A DNA stretch of 64,000 nt from NCBI RefSeq assembly GCF_010093205.1, contig NZ_PDWN01000011.1:62001-126000 (forward strand), written 5' to 3'. The notes below the pieces were generated by a model, which had not been told where the DNA came from, searched no databases, and worked only from the letters and a program-made list of their open reading frames with translations. A program made the position numbers and the translations under genes. This document shows positions 30,065 to 41,568 of the stretch, in pieces. This DNA comes from Pseudoxanthomonas daejeonensis. Its GTDB lineage: Bacteria > Pseudomonadota > Gammaproteobacteria > Xanthomonadales > Xanthomonadaceae. The first letter of the stretch is position 1. Every line of letters begins with the position of its first letter.

Positions 30065-31296
30065 CGGGCCGTTCCGGTTATCCGTTGCGGCAAGTCCTGC
30101 CGGCCGAAGTGCTGGTCGGCGGCAACGCGGTGTGGAGCCGCTACCGCCAGTACCCGGTGTTCAGCGCGCGCTGGCTGGGCGGGCGCAGCTTGCTGTTCTG
30201 CAGCGTGATCGCGTTGGTGACGGTGTTCACCGGCGGTGGCGTCGGGCTTGCCGTGCAGGACGGAGTGGTGGCCCTGAAGGTCGGCCTGTCCCAGTTCGCC
30301 GCCTTCAGCCTGATGGCCATGCTGGGACCCGCGCTGGCCACGATAGTGCGCCACCGCCGCTGGACCGAATCGCGCGAACGCAAGGCGGTGGTGCTGGCGG
30401 TCCTGGTCGGCATTGTGCTGAGCTATGCCATCGACAAGATGGTTTCGGCCTACGTGATGTCGCTGGTGCAACCGCAACTGGAAATCCTGGGCATGGCACC
30501 TTCGAAAGCGCCGGAAGTCGGCCCGGTGCTCAAGGCGATCGGCTTGGCGCTGAACATCGCGGCCTTGATTCTCATCTACGGCCTGTTCGGCGGCGGCCTG
30601 GCCCTGCGCGCCTACTTCAGCGAGCGCCGCCGCTGGGAGGCGCATCGCCACGCGCTGGAGCTGGGCGAGATGAGCGGACGCGCGCACGAGGCCGACCTGC
30701 GCCTGGGCGTGCTGCAGGCGCAGGTGGAGCCGCACTTCCTGTTCAATACCCTGGCTTCGGTGCGTGCGCTCGTGCGGCAGGATCCGGCCCAGGCCGAAGC
30801 CACGCTCGATGCGCTGGTCGCCTTCCTGCGCGCGACGATTCCCAAGCTGCGCGACGACCGCGGCCTGCATTCCACCCTGGGCCAGCAGCTGGACATCTGC
30901 GCCAGCTACCTGGCACTGATGCAGGTGCGCATGGGTGGCCGCCTGTCCTACGCGGTGACGGCGGACGAGGCGCAACGCGCGCTGTCATTCCCGCCATCGC
31001 TGCTGATAACGCTGGTCGAGAACGCGATCAAGCACGGCATCGAGCCGCGGCCCGGGCCGGGACGCATCGAAGTGTCCGTGGTGCGCGAAGGCGAGCGCCT
31101 GCGCATCCGCGTGGTCGACGACGGCGCGGGGCTGCAGCCGGGCATCGGCGGCGGCATGGGCCTGGCCAACGTGCGCGAGCAACTGGCGCAGCGCTTCGGT
31201 GCGCAGGCCAGCTTCCGGCTGCACCCCGGCGAGACCGGGGGCGTCGTCGCCGAGATCGAAATTCCCTGCACGGTGGCGACGGAGCTCCAGGCATGA
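30061..31296 (+). CDS. LytS/YehU-type sensor histidine kinase
   Basis: A 411-residue inner-membrane kinase. Four helices lie in the first 185 residues (about 42-62, 80-96, 109-131, 159-181) without a large periplasmic domain, suggesting a membrane-borne signal. The His_kinase domain has the phosphoaccepting H225 in VEPHFLFNTLASVR, the N box at VENAIKHGIEPR (N321) and G boxes DDGAGL and GGGMGLANVREQL. ATG 30061 overlaps the stop of the upstream micropeptide, and its own stop overlaps the response-regulator start. Confidence 0.9.
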   Translation: MTGRSGYPLRQVLPAEVLVGGNAVWSRYRQYPVFSARWLGGRSLLFCSVIALVTVFTGGGVGLAVQDGVVALKVGLSQFAAFSLMAMLGPALATIVRHRRWTESRERKAVVLAVLVGIVLSYAIDKMVSAYVMSLVQPQLEILGMAPSKAPEVGPVLKAIGLALNIAALILIYGLFGGGLALRAYFSERRRWEAHRHALELGEMSGRAHEADLRLGVLQAQVEPHFLFNTLASVRALVRQDPAQAEATLDALVAFLRATIPKLRDDRGLHSTLGQQLDICASYLALMQVRMGGRLSYAVTADEAQRALSFPPSLLITLVENAIKHGIEPRPGPGRIEVSVVREGERLRIRVVDDGAGLQPGIGGGMGLANVREQLAQRFGAQASFRLHPGETGGVVAEIEIPCTVATELQA

Positions 31297-32078
31297 ATCC
31301 CTTGGGTGCGCGCGTGACCGCGCTGATCGCCGAGGACGAGGCGCCGCAGCGTCGCGCACTGCATGAGCAGCTGCAGCAGGCATGGCCGGAACTGGAGGCC
31401 ATCGCGCTCTGCGAGGATGGCGTGTCCGCGCTGGAGTCCGTGCAGGCGCAACCTCCGATGGTGGCCTTCCTGGATATCCGCATGCCCGGCGTGAGTGGCC
31501 TGGATGTCGCACGCGCCGTGGCCGAGCAGGGCGGGCTGGTGGTGTTCACCACCGCTTACGACGACTACGCGGTGCGTGCATTCGAGGCCGGCGCGGTCGA
31601 CTACCTGCTCAAGCCGGTGCAGCCGGCGCGACTGGAGCAGGCGGTCGCGCGCCTGCGCGAGCGGCTGGAACAGCGCAGGTCGGGTGCCGGCGGCCCCGAC
31701 CTGGAGGCGCTGATCGAAGGACTGGAGTCGCGCTTGCGCCCGCGTGGCGAGCGGCTCGTGCGCTGGATCACCGCAAGTGCCGGCGACAGCGTGCGCATGA
31801 TCGGCATCGACGAGGTGCTGTTCTTCCAGGCGCAGGAAAAATACGTGCGCGTGGTGACCGCCGATGCCGAGGGCGTGATCCGCACGCCACTCAAGGAACT
31901 GCTGGCCGGCCTGGATCCGGACGCGTTCTGGCAGGTGCACCGCGGCACCGTGGTCCGTGTCCAGGCCATCGACCGGGTAACCCGGAACGAACTGGGCCGG
32001 CACACCCTGAGCCTGAAGAATCACGCCGAACACCTGCCGGTGAGCGGCGCATTCCTGCACCGTTTCCGCGGCATGTGA
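31293..32078 (+). CDS. LytTR-family response regulator
   Basis: A 261-residue regulator: receiver domain at 1-125 with acidic pocket AEDE, phospho-acceptor D61 in FLDIRMPG and lysine in YLLKPV, then a LytTR DNA-binding domain at about 155-261 (DEVLFFQAQEKYVRVVT, WQVHRGTVVRVQAIDRV). Partner of the kinase just upstream, with starts and stops overlapping (ATGA). LytTR regulators usually bind imperfect direct repeats; the serine hydrolase operon itself is a natural candidate target. Confidence 0.93.
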   Translation: MNPLGARVTALIAEDEAPQRRALHEQLQQAWPELEAIALCEDGVSALESVQAQPPMVAFLDIRMPGVSGLDVARAVAEQGGLVVFTTAYDDYAVRAFEAGAVDYLLKPVQPARLEQAVARLRERLEQRRSGAGGPDLEALIEGLESRLRPRGERLVRWITASAGDSVRMIGIDEVLFFQAQEKYVRVVTADAEGVIRTPLKELLAGLDPDAFWQVHRGTVVRVQAIDRVTRNELGRHTLSLKNHAEHLPVSGAFLHRFRGM

Positions 32079-32121
32079 GCCGCGGCGGCCTTCCATGTCG
32101 ATACCGAGGAGGAGAACCGGA

Positions 32122-32322
32122 ATGAAGCACGTTCGAGCGCTTTACAACGTGCCGCCGTCGGTTCGGCTCCTGACCGCCGCAGCTGCGCTGGCGGTCGCCG
32201 CCAGCCTGCCATCGCTGGCCGCTGCGGCGGGTGTCGGCCTGCCATTCCTGTGCGTGGGAGCGGCAGGGTTGTTCAGTGCGTCGATCGCACTGTTCGGGCG
32301 GCGCCGCGACCCCGCGAGCTGA
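32122..32322 (+). CDS. Small two-helix membrane protein, unknown
   Basis: A 66-residue protein with two hydrophobic stretches, about 17-35 (LLTAAAALAVAASLPSLAA) and 38-58 (GLPFLCVGAAGLFSASIAL), and a basic C-terminus RRRDPAS. A GAGGAG ribosome-binding site precedes ATG 32122. It follows the response regulator by 43 bases and may be the last gene of that operon. I recognise no family. Confidence 0.6.
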   Translation: MKHVRALYNVPPSVRLLTAAAALAVAASLPSLAAAAGVGLPFLCVGAAGLFSASIALFGRRRDPAS

Positions 32323-32355
32323 CGGCCGCCGCGGGTCCACGCGCCGCGCCAGCAG

Positions 32356-33213
32356 TCAGAACAGCAACGACGCCATCTTGCGGCGGTACTGGCCGACCAG
32401 GTCTTCGTCCTCGACGATGCGGAAGGCGTCGATCAGCGCCTTCTTCGGCAGGCCGTCCTCGTAGGTGCGGTCGCGGCGCAGCATCTCGATCAGCTGTTCC
32501 AGCCCGGCTGCGGCGTCGCCGCCGACCAGGTGGTGCACGGCCAGCAGGTGCCTCGCCTTGAGGTCGGCCTCGTTGGCGGCGATCGCCTGTTCCAGCACGG
32601 CGGCGGGTGGCGCGTCCTTGAGCAGGGCGGCGAAGCCCAGGCGCGCGCGCGCGCGGACCGCGCGATCATCGGTGGCCAGGTTGGCCGGCAACGCATCGAG
32701 CAGCTGCGTGGCTTCCGCCGCCGCACCGGTCCTGAGCAGGGCCAGGGCCAGGTCCAGTTTCAGTTCGTCCTTCTCCGGCTCGGCGTCCGCCGCCTGGCGC
32801 AGGCGCACCACCTCGGCATGCGGATCCAGCGGCGCCAGTTCGACCGGTGCCTCGTCCTGCACAGCGGCCGGCTCGATGCCGTGCTGCTGCAGGAACTGGC
32901 GCAGCTGGCCTTCCGGCAGCGCGCCCTGGAAGGCATCGACCGGCTGCCCGCCGACCAGCAGGAACACGCTGGGCACCGAGCGGATCTGGAACGCGGCGGC
33001 GATCTGCTGCTCCTTGTCCACGTCGACCTTGGCCAGGACGAAGGCGCCGCCGTATTCGCCGGCGAGTTTCTCCAGGACCGGGGTCAGCGACTTGCACGGT
33101 CCGCACCAGGTCGCCCAGAAGTCGACCAGTACCGGCGTCTGCATCGACTTCTGCAGGACTTCGGTCTCGAAGGTGTCGGTGGTGATGTCGACGACATGGG
33201 GCAGGTCGGCCAT
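32356..33213 (-). CDS. cnoX: Thioredoxin-TPR co-chaperone CnoX (YbbN)
   Basis: A 285-residue cytoplasmic holdase that protects proteins from oxidation and hands them to chaperonins. An N-terminal thioredoxin domain (to about 110) contains an intact WCGPC active site (C37, C40); a TPR-like C-terminal half follows (KLDLALALLRTGAAAEATQL, DLKARHLLAVHHLVGGDAAA). E. coli CnoX has lost the first cysteine, whereas this one keeps both, so it may retain redox activity. Monocistronic, divergent from the membrane cassette at 33.3 kb. Confidence 0.9.
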   Translation of the reverse strand: MADLPHVVDITTDTFETEVLQKSMQTPVLVDFWATWCGPCKSLTPVLEKLAGEYGGAFVLAKVDVDKEQQIAAAFQIRSVPSVFLLVGGQPVDAFQGALPEGQLRQFLQQHGIEPAAVQDEAPVELAPLDPHAEVVRLRQAADAEPEKDELKLDLALALLRTGAAAEATQLLDALPANLATDDRAVRARARLGFAALLKDAPPAAVLEQAIAANEADLKARHLLAVHHLVGGDAAAGLEQLIEMLRRDRTYEDGLPKKALIDAFRIVEDEDLVGQYRRKMASLLF

Positions 33214-33273
33214 GGGGATTCCGGAAGGTGGGAGTGGCGCCGAGATGGTGCCGGGCCGGGGAGCTTACAAGCG

Positions 33274-33328
33274 GATGTAAGGTCCAGTTGACATCAGGCC
33301 TGCCAAATGTAAAGTTTGGTATACATTT
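33274..33328 (+). promoter_or_regulatory. Promoter with two inverted-repeat operators before the membrane/XRE cassette
   Basis: A TTGACA -35 box lies at 33288-33293 with a weak -10, TAAAGT, at 33310-33315 (16-base spacing). Two inverted repeats overlap it: GATGT-N12-ACATC (33274-33295) and AAATGTA-N10-TACATTT (33305-33328), both with TGTA/ACAT halves. The layout suits repression by the small XRE regulator encoded in the cassette; binding is inferred. Confidence 0.55.
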
Positions 33329-33348
33329 TGTCCGGCAGGAGTTACGCC

Positions 33349-33984
33349 ATGAAATCCGCCAAGGGGCTGTGGATCCTGCTCGTGCCGCTGGCCGGCTTCG
33401 GCCTGTGGTCGATGCTTGCCAGCCCGCGCGCGCTGCTCGGTATCGATCCCGGGCCGCTGGGCATGTTCGCCCTGGTCGCCAGCACCGTGGCCGCCTTGCT
33501 GCTGCTCTCGCGCACCCCGCGCGAAAACCTGGACCGCGCCTCGCCGGCCGAATGGAAAGCGTGGCTCGGCGTCGGCTTCATGCTGGCCGGCGTGCTGTAT
33601 TTCCTTTCGCGCATCCCGCTTTTCGCGGCCGGCGACTGGCGCGATCCGCATGCAGGTGCGGTGGCGCGCAACCTGGTCCTGTTGCTGGTGGTGTGGACGG
33701 TACTGTCCTCGGTCCTGGCCGCGCGCTGGAAAGGCCGCGTGCAGGAAGACGAGCGCGATCGCGACATCGAGGCCAGCGCCGTCGGCTGGGGGCGTGGCGC
33801 CCTGGTGTCCTGCGTGGTCGGCATCGCGGTGCTGCTGGGCTTCTCGCCGCCCGCGCGGCTGCAATGGGCCAACCACTTCATGGTCGCCAACCTGCTCGTG
33901 TTCGCGCTGATGTGGGGCTGGCTGGTGGAGTACGCCGCGACCGCCCTGATGTACCTGCGCGACCGCCGGGGGGCTGGATCATGA
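33349..33984 (+). CDS. Multi-helix membrane protein with DERDR motif (DUF2178-like)
   Basis: A 211-residue inner-membrane protein with about six helices. Between helices four and five a cytoplasmic loop reads QEDERDRDIEASA, the DERDR motif seen in DUF2178-type proteins. First gene of a four-gene set in which every start overlaps the previous stop as ATGA. GGCAGGAG precedes ATG 33349. Function unknown; such proteins are commonly encoded with a short XRE regulator, as here. Confidence 0.72.
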   Translation: MKSAKGLWILLVPLAGFGLWSMLASPRALLGIDPGPLGMFALVASTVAALLLLSRTPRENLDRASPAEWKAWLGVGFMLAGVLYFLSRIPLFAAGDWRDPHAGAVARNLVLLLVVWTVLSSVLAARWKGRVQEDERDRDIEASAVGWGRGALVSCVVGIAVLLGFSPPARLQWANHFMVANLLVFALMWGWLVEYAATALMYLRDRRGAGS

Positions 33985-34424
33985 AGGCCGTGGATGGGGA
34001 TATGCCGGTCGCGTTCGGAGAGCGCTTCGCGCGCAACGCGGTGCTCGGCATGGCGGGGCTGGGTTTGTTCATCGCTGTTGCGGTCGTCGCACAAGGCAAC
34101 GTCGTGGCTTTCATCGGCAGCGTCATCGTGCTGGCCTTGTCGCACTTCTTCCGCCGCCGGGCGCTGTACGACGCGCAGCGCGGCCGGCATGCGCTGGAGG
34201 ACGAGCGCGACCGCACGCTGCTGGCGCGCGGCGACGGCATGTTCCGCCTGGTTGCCAGCACGTGGATGGTGGGACTGGCGATCGCCCTGGCCGTTCCGTC
34301 CCTGCGCGAAATGCTGCTGGCCCCGTCGTTGCGGGTATCCGGCATGCTGCTGCTCGGTGTTGTCGTTGCGAACATCGCCGGACATGGGGCGGTGTCGGTG
34401 CACTACCGGCGCAACCGCGCATGA
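33981..34424 (+). CDS. Second DERDR-motif membrane protein
   Basis: A 147-residue protein with four hydrophobic segments (about 20-36, 40-55, 93-109, 116-134). The loop after helix two has ALEDERDRTLLARGDGM, the same DERDR signature as the previous gene, so the two are probably distant relatives that act together. Coupled on both sides by ATGA overlaps. No known biochemical role. Confidence 0.7.
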   Translation: MKAVDGDMPVAFGERFARNAVLGMAGLGLFIAVAVVAQGNVVAFIGSVIVLALSHFFRRRALYDAQRGRHALEDERDRTLLARGDGMFRLVASTWMVGLAIALAVPSLREMLLAPSLRVSGMLLLGVVVANIAGHGAVSVHYRRNRA

Positions 34425-34636
34425 CCGGTACGCCGGTCGGCAACGAGATCCGCCGCTGGCGCTTCGAGCGCGGCGAGATGACCCAGCAGGCGCTGGCCGA
34501 TGCCTGCGGCGTGACCCGCCAGACCATCATCGCGCTGGAGGCCGGGCGTTATGCTCCCTCGCTGGAACTGGCCTTCCGTATCGCCCGCGCGTTCGGCGTC
34601 GGCCTGGAGGAAGTCTTCCACTGGAGGGAGCAATGA
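34421..34636 (+). CDS. Short XRE/Cro-type transcriptional regulator
   Basis: A 71-residue helix-turn-helix protein. NEIRRWRFERGEMTQQALAD leads into the recognition region GVTRQTIIALEAGRYAPSLE, followed by a short dimerisation tail ending FHWREQ. Almost the entire protein is the DNA-binding domain, as in YozG-like regulators. Embedded between membrane-protein genes with ATGA overlaps at both ends; the natural target is the pair of inverted repeats at 33274-33328. Confidence 0.88.
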   Translation: MTGTPVGNEIRRWRFERGEMTQQALADACGVTRQTIIALEAGRYAPSLELAFRIARAFGVGLEEVFHWREQ

Positions 34637-35259
34637 ACGGAGTCGAACGATGGCGCGTCCCCGCGGCACTGCTGGCCATCGCCAGCTGCGTGCTGGCGGC
34701 CGTGGTCGCCGGGCAGACGGTGGAGGGCTATTCGCACTTGCGCCATCCGCTGGCGCTGCTCGGCGCGCGGCAGCTGCAGGAGGGGGCGCCGCTGTTCGGC
34801 CTGTTCGCTTTCGTGTTGCCCGGATTGATCGGCGGCTGGATCGCCCTGGGCGTGCGCGACCGCCTGCCCGCCGGGGCGGGCTGGAGCGCGCGGATCGGCG
34901 CGCAGCTGCTGGTCCTGGCGGCCCTGGCGTTCGCCGCGCAGGGCGTGTTGCCGCTGGACCTGGACGACCTGGATGGCGGCAGCAGCCGTTACCACGCTGC
35001 CGCCTGGCTGTTGTGGGCGCTCGCATTCCCCGCTGGTGCGACGCTTCTGGTGATGGAGCTGTGGCGCACGCCGGGCTGGCGCCGCTTCGCCTGCATCACT
35101 GCAGTGGCCGCGCTGCTGGTGGTTGCCGGTGGTTTCCTGGGAAGCGGCTGGGCGGGCTCGGCGATGAGCCAGCGCGTCGCCTTCGCTGTCTGGCTGGCCT
35201 GGGGCGTGTTCGCCGCCATGCCGACGCCGCAGGGCGGCGTCAGCCGTGGCGCAGCTTGA
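34633..35259 (+). CDS. DUF998-type membrane protein
   Basis: A 208-residue protein with about six helices. The early YSHLRHPLALLGA segment and acidic loop LDLDDLDGGSSRYHAAAW fit the DUF998 pattern. Last gene of the membrane/XRE cassette. Its final 20 bases overlap the end of the convergent SemiSWEET gene. Function unknown. Confidence 0.7.
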   Translation: MNGVERWRVPAALLAIASCVLAAVVAGQTVEGYSHLRHPLALLGARQLQEGAPLFGLFAFVLPGLIGGWIALGVRDRLPAGAGWSARIGAQLLVLAALAFAAQGVLPLDLDDLDGGSSRYHAAAWLLWALAFPAGATLLVMELWRTPGWRRFACITAVAALLVVAGGFLGSGWAGSAMSQRVAFAVWLAWGVFAAMPTPQGGVSRGAA

Positions 35260-35491
35260 GACCCAGGATCAGCAGGGCCAGAACCAGGGTGATGATGTTG
35301 GACACGATCATCGGCCAGGAATGGAGCACGATCCCGTAGGCCAGCCAGAAGCACAGGCCCACGGTGAACACCAGGTACATGCCCAGCGAAATGCCCTTCG
35401 TGTCGCGCGTGCGCAGGGTCTTCAACGCCTGCGGCACGAATGCGAGCGTCGTCAGCGTCGCGGCGACGAAACCGACCCATTCGCCGCTCAC
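35240..35491 (-). CDS. SemiSWEET/PQ-loop sugar transporter
   Basis: An 83-residue protein with three membrane helices, the bacterial half-size SWEET that works as a dimer. The PQ motif is in [20 protein letters not shown]. It starts at GTG 35491, which overlaps the stop of the upstream amidohydrolase gene (GTGA), so the two are translationally coupled. The 3' end overlaps the convergent DUF998 gene by 20 bases. Sugar specificity cannot be read; in some members the substrate is not a sugar. Confidence 0.85.
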   Translation of the reverse strand: MSGEWVGFVAATLTTLAFVPQALKTLRTRDTKGISLGMYLVFTVGLCFWLAYGIVLHSWPMIVSNIITLVLALLILGLKLRHG

Positions 35492-36807
35492 GGCATGCCC
35501 GCGGCGTCGTCGTCGGTCGGCTGGCGATAGACCGTGCCATCCTTCATGACGAAGGCCACGTCCATGACCACGCCGATGTCGGCCAGCGGATCGCCCGGCA
35601 CGGCGACGATGTCCGCACGCTTGCCTGCCTCGATCACGCCCTGGTCGTCCACGCCGAGCACTTCGGCGGCGCGGATGGTGGCGCTCTGCAGGGCGACGGC
35701 GGCCGGCATGCCGGCCTCGACCATGTAGATGAATTCGCGCGCGTTCTCGCCGTGCGGGCCCACGCCCATGTCGGTGCCGAAGCCGATCTTGATTCCCGCC
35801 TTGTACGCCTTGGCGAAGGTGTCCTGGATCTGCGCGCCGATCCGCGCCGCCTTCGGTCGCACGACCTCGGGGAAATACCCGTCGATCTTCGCCTTTTCGG
35901 CGACGAAACGCCCCGCGGAAATCGTCGGTACGTACCAGGTGCCGTGCTGCTTCATCAGCCGGACCACCTCGTCGTCCATGTAGGTACCGTGCTCGATGCT
36001 GGTCACCCCGGCCAGCACCGCGCGCTTCATGCCTTCGGTGCCATGCGCGTGCGCGGCGACGCGGTAACCGTAGTCGCGCGCGGTATCGACCACGGCCTTG
36101 ACCTCGTCGACGGTGAACTGGGGCGCATCGCCGGAGCGGGCGTACGACAGCACGCCGCCGGTCGCGGTGATCTTGATGACGTCGCTGCCCTCCTTGTAGC
36201 GCTGGCGCACGGCCTGGCGCGCGTCGTCGATCGAGTTGATGACGCCCTCGGTCGGGCCGGGGGGGCCGAGCAGGTGCGAAAGCGTGGAATTGAAGCCGTT
36301 TGTCGGGTCGGCGTGGCCACCGGTGGTGGCGATCGAGCGACCGGCGGCGAAGATCCGCGGACCGCGCACCCGGCCCTGGTTGATCGCGTCGCGCAGGTGC
36401 GGGGCGACGTCGCCGCCCAGGTCGCGCACGCTGGTGAAGCCGGCCAGCAGGGTCTTTTCGGCATAGCCGACGCTGCGGAAGGCGTAGTCGACCGGATCCA
36501 GGCGGAACCCCTCCGAATAGCTCTGCGGACTGGACTGGTCTTCGAGGTGCACGTGGAGGTCGGTCCAGCCAGGCATGCAGGTGTGGGCACGCAGATCCAC
36601 GGCGCCGCCGGGCGAGGTGGCTGGAATGCCGGCGGAGACGGCCTGGATCCTGCCGTCGCCGACCCGGACCGTATGCGGGCCGAGCAGCTGGCCGCTGCGC
36701 GCGTCGAACAGACGGCCGCAATGCAGGTCCCGGGCGGTATCGACGACCGGTGCGGCGAGGGCGACGGACGGGCAGAGCAGGGCCAGCGTCAGCAGGGCGG
36801 GGCGCAT
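35488..36807 (-). CDS. Exported amidohydrolase family protein (Xaa-Pro/Xaa-Arg dipeptidase type)
   Basis: A 439-residue periplasmic hydrolase. Signal peptide 1-20 ([11 protein letters not shown]), chosen start ATG 36807. Metal ligands of a binuclear amidohydrolase are present: HxH in [10 protein letters not shown], bridging lysine in [11 protein letters not shown], His in [10 protein letters not shown] and SIEHGTYMD, and Asp in GFGTDMGVG. Characterised relatives (for example in Caulobacter) cleave Xaa-Lys/Arg or Xaa-Pro dipeptides; the substrate here is unknown. Coupled to a SemiSWEET gene. Confidence 0.87.
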   Translation of the reverse strand: MRPALLTLALLCPSVALAAPVVDTARDLHCGRLFDARSGQLLGPHTVRVGDGRIQAVSAGIPATSPGGAVDLRAHTCMPGWTDLHVHLEDQSSPQSYSEGFRLDPVDYAFRSVGYAEKTLLAGFTSVRDLGGDVAPHLRDAINQGRVRGPRIFAAGRSIATTGGHADPTNGFNSTLSHLLGPPGPTEGVINSIDDARQAVRQRYKEGSDVIKITATGGVLSYARSGDAPQFTVDEVKAVVDTARDYGYRVAAHAHGTEGMKRAVLAGVTSIEHGTYMDDEVVRLMKQHGTWYVPTISAGRFVAEKAKIDGYFPEVVRPKAARIGAQIQDTFAKAYKAGIKIGFGTDMGVGPHGENAREFIYMVEAGMPAAVALQSATIRAAEVLGVDDQGVIEAGKRADIVAVPGDPLADIGVVMDVAFVMKDGTVYRQPTDDDAAGMP

Positions 36808-36845
36808 GCGGGTTCCAGGCAGGTAGAGGTGAAGGCCGATGGTAG

Positions 36846-39719
<2,874 letters not shown>

Positions 39720-39872
39720 TGACACGCTTCGTTCGAGGTTCGAGGGTCCAGACGCTGCCGCCAGCGGGGCAGCAGCGTTGGCAGGTGGCCGTGTTCTCAA
39801 GCCACGTTCACGCGGTGTCGGGCAGGCTGTGGCCTGTTGCCGCTCCGGGCCTGCTCGTCCAGACTCTCCGCC

Positions 39873-40508
39873 ATGATCCGAAACGCGCTGCCCCTCCTTC
39901 TTGCACTGGCCCTGGCCGGCTGCGGCTTCCATCTGCGCGACAAGCTGGCGTTGCCCGAAGACACGCCGCCGGTACAGGTGGTCTCGACCGCGCCGTACAG
40001 CGAGCTGGTCACCGTGCTGGAGCGCAACCTGCGCAATGCGGGCGCGCGCGTCGCCCCGCGCGAACCGAAGTCGACAGGCACGGCCGCCGCCGTTGGCGCG
40101 CGGCCCGAGGCGCCCAAGGTGGCGCGGCTGGACATCCTGTCCGAGCGCTGGGGCGACCTGCCCATCGCCATCGACGAACAGGGCCGTGCACAGGAATTCA
40201 GCCTGCGCTACGCGACGATCTTCACCTTCCGCCTCGCCGATGGCCGCGAACTGGTGCCGCAGCAGGTGGTGGAACTGTCGCGCGATTACGTGTCGCCGCC
40301 TGAAGACGCCACCGGCACCAGTACCGAACGCGAGATCCTCGCCGACGAGCTGCGCCGCGAGATGGCGGCCTCGATCCTGCGCCGCATCGACAGCGTGGTG
40401 CGTGCCAACCTGGCGCGGGAGGCGGCCACTCCCGCATCCCCGGAGACCGGACCCGAGGCGGTGCCGGCCATCGACCCGCCGCCCGCCACTCCGACGCCGA
40501 CGCCCTGA
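39873..40508 (+). CDS. lptE: LPS-assembly lipoprotein LptE
   Basis: A 211-residue outer-membrane lipoprotein that plugs the LptD barrel during lipopolysaccharide insertion. Signal peptide with lipobox LAGC (Cys17) and the characteristic CGFHLRD start of the mature chain. The C-terminal 35 residues are Pro/Ala/Glu-rich, longer than in E. coli. The leuS-lptE-holA order is the usual gammaproteobacterial arrangement; the stop shares a base with the holA start (TGATG). Confidence 0.93.
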   Translation: MIRNALPLLLALALAGCGFHLRDKLALPEDTPPVQVVSTAPYSELVTVLERNLRNAGARVAPREPKSTGTAAAVGARPEAPKVARLDILSERWGDLPIAIDEQGRAQEFSLRYATIFTFRLADGRELVPQQVVELSRDYVSPPEDATGTSTEREILADELRREMAASILRRIDSVVRANLAREAATPASPETGPEAVPAIDPPPATPTPTP

Positions 40509-41566
40509 TGGAGCTGCGGCCCGACCAGCTGGCCGCGCAGGCCGGCAACCAGCCGTTGCAGGCGGCCTATCTCGTCGCCGGTCCGGAAGTCCTGCACGTG
40601 CTGGAAGCCGCCGATGCGGTGCGCGCGCGGGCGCGGGTCGAAGGCGCCGAGCGCGAGGTGTTCGACGGCGACGGGCGCGATCCGGACTGGGACGGCCTTG
40701 CGGCCAGCTTCAACGCGCCCAGCCTGTTCAGCAGCCGGCGCCTGATCGAACTGCGCCTGCCCGGCGGAAAGCCGGGCAAGACCGGCGCCGAAGTGATCAG
40801 CGGGTTCTGCGAGAACCCGCCCGGCGATGTCACCCTGATGATCGTGGCCGGCGACTGGAGCAAGGCGCACCACGGCAAGTGGGTGGACGCGATTTCGCGT
40901 CGCGGCGTGGTCTCGATCGCCTGGGCGCTCAAGCCGCATGAACTGCCCGGATGGATCGATCGGCGCCTGCGCGAGCGCGGACTGCGCGCGGCGCCCGACG
41001 CGGTGCAGGGCCTGGCCGAGCGCGTGGAAGGCAACCTGCTGGCGGCAGCGCAGGAGATCGACAAGCTCGCCCTGCTGGCACCGGAAGGCACGCTGGACCT
41101 GGCGACGATGCAGTCGCTGGTCGCCGACGCCGCGCGTTACGATGTGTTCCGCCTGATCGAGGCGACCCTCTCGGGCCAGGCCGCGCACGTGCGGCGCATG
41201 CTGGCCGGCCTGCGCGCCGAGGGCGAGCAGGTCGCCGGGCTGATGCCGATGGTGATCCGCGAAGTGCTGCGCTCCGCCGCGCTGGCGCGCGCGCAGGCGC
41301 GCGGCGCCAACCTGGCCGCCGAGATGAAATCGCAGGGCCTGTGGGAAGCCCGGCAGGCGCCGTTCAAGCGCGCCCTGCAGCGCCACGCCACGCCACTGCG
41401 CTGGAACCGTTTCGCCGCCTATGCGTCGCGCGTGGACCGCGCGGCGAAAGGGCGCGGCCCGGGCGAACCCTGGCAGTTGCTGGAGCGGTTGCTGCTCGCC
41501 ATCGCCGAGGCGCCGGCGATCGGCCTGCTGAAGGGCGCCGGCCCGCTCGCGGGCGCGAACCGCTGA
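40508..41566 (+). CDS. holA: DNA polymerase III subunit delta
   Basis: A 352-residue clamp-loader subunit that opens the beta sliding clamp. It has the family start (LAAQAGNQPLQAAYLVAGPE), a degenerate AAA+ fold without Walker motifs, and YDVFRLIEATLSGQ in the collar-forming domain. Coupled to lptE (TGATG overlap) and followed two bases later by nadD. Confidence 0.95.
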   Translation: MELRPDQLAAQAGNQPLQAAYLVAGPEVLHVLEAADAVRARARVEGAEREVFDGDGRDPDWDGLAASFNAPSLFSSRRLIELRLPGGKPGKTGAEVISGFCENPPGDVTLMIVAGDWSKAHHGKWVDAISRRGVVSIAWALKPHELPGWIDRRLRERGLRAAPDAVQGLAERVEGNLLAAAQEIDKLALLAPEGTLDLATMQSLVADAARYDVFRLIEATLSGQAAHVRRMLAGLRAEGEQVAGLMPMVIREVLRSAALARAQARGANLAAEMKSQGLWEARQAPFKRALQRHATPLRWNRFAAYASRVDRAAKGRGPGEPWQLLERLLLAIAEAPAIGLLKGAGPLAGANR

Positions 41567-41568
41567 CC

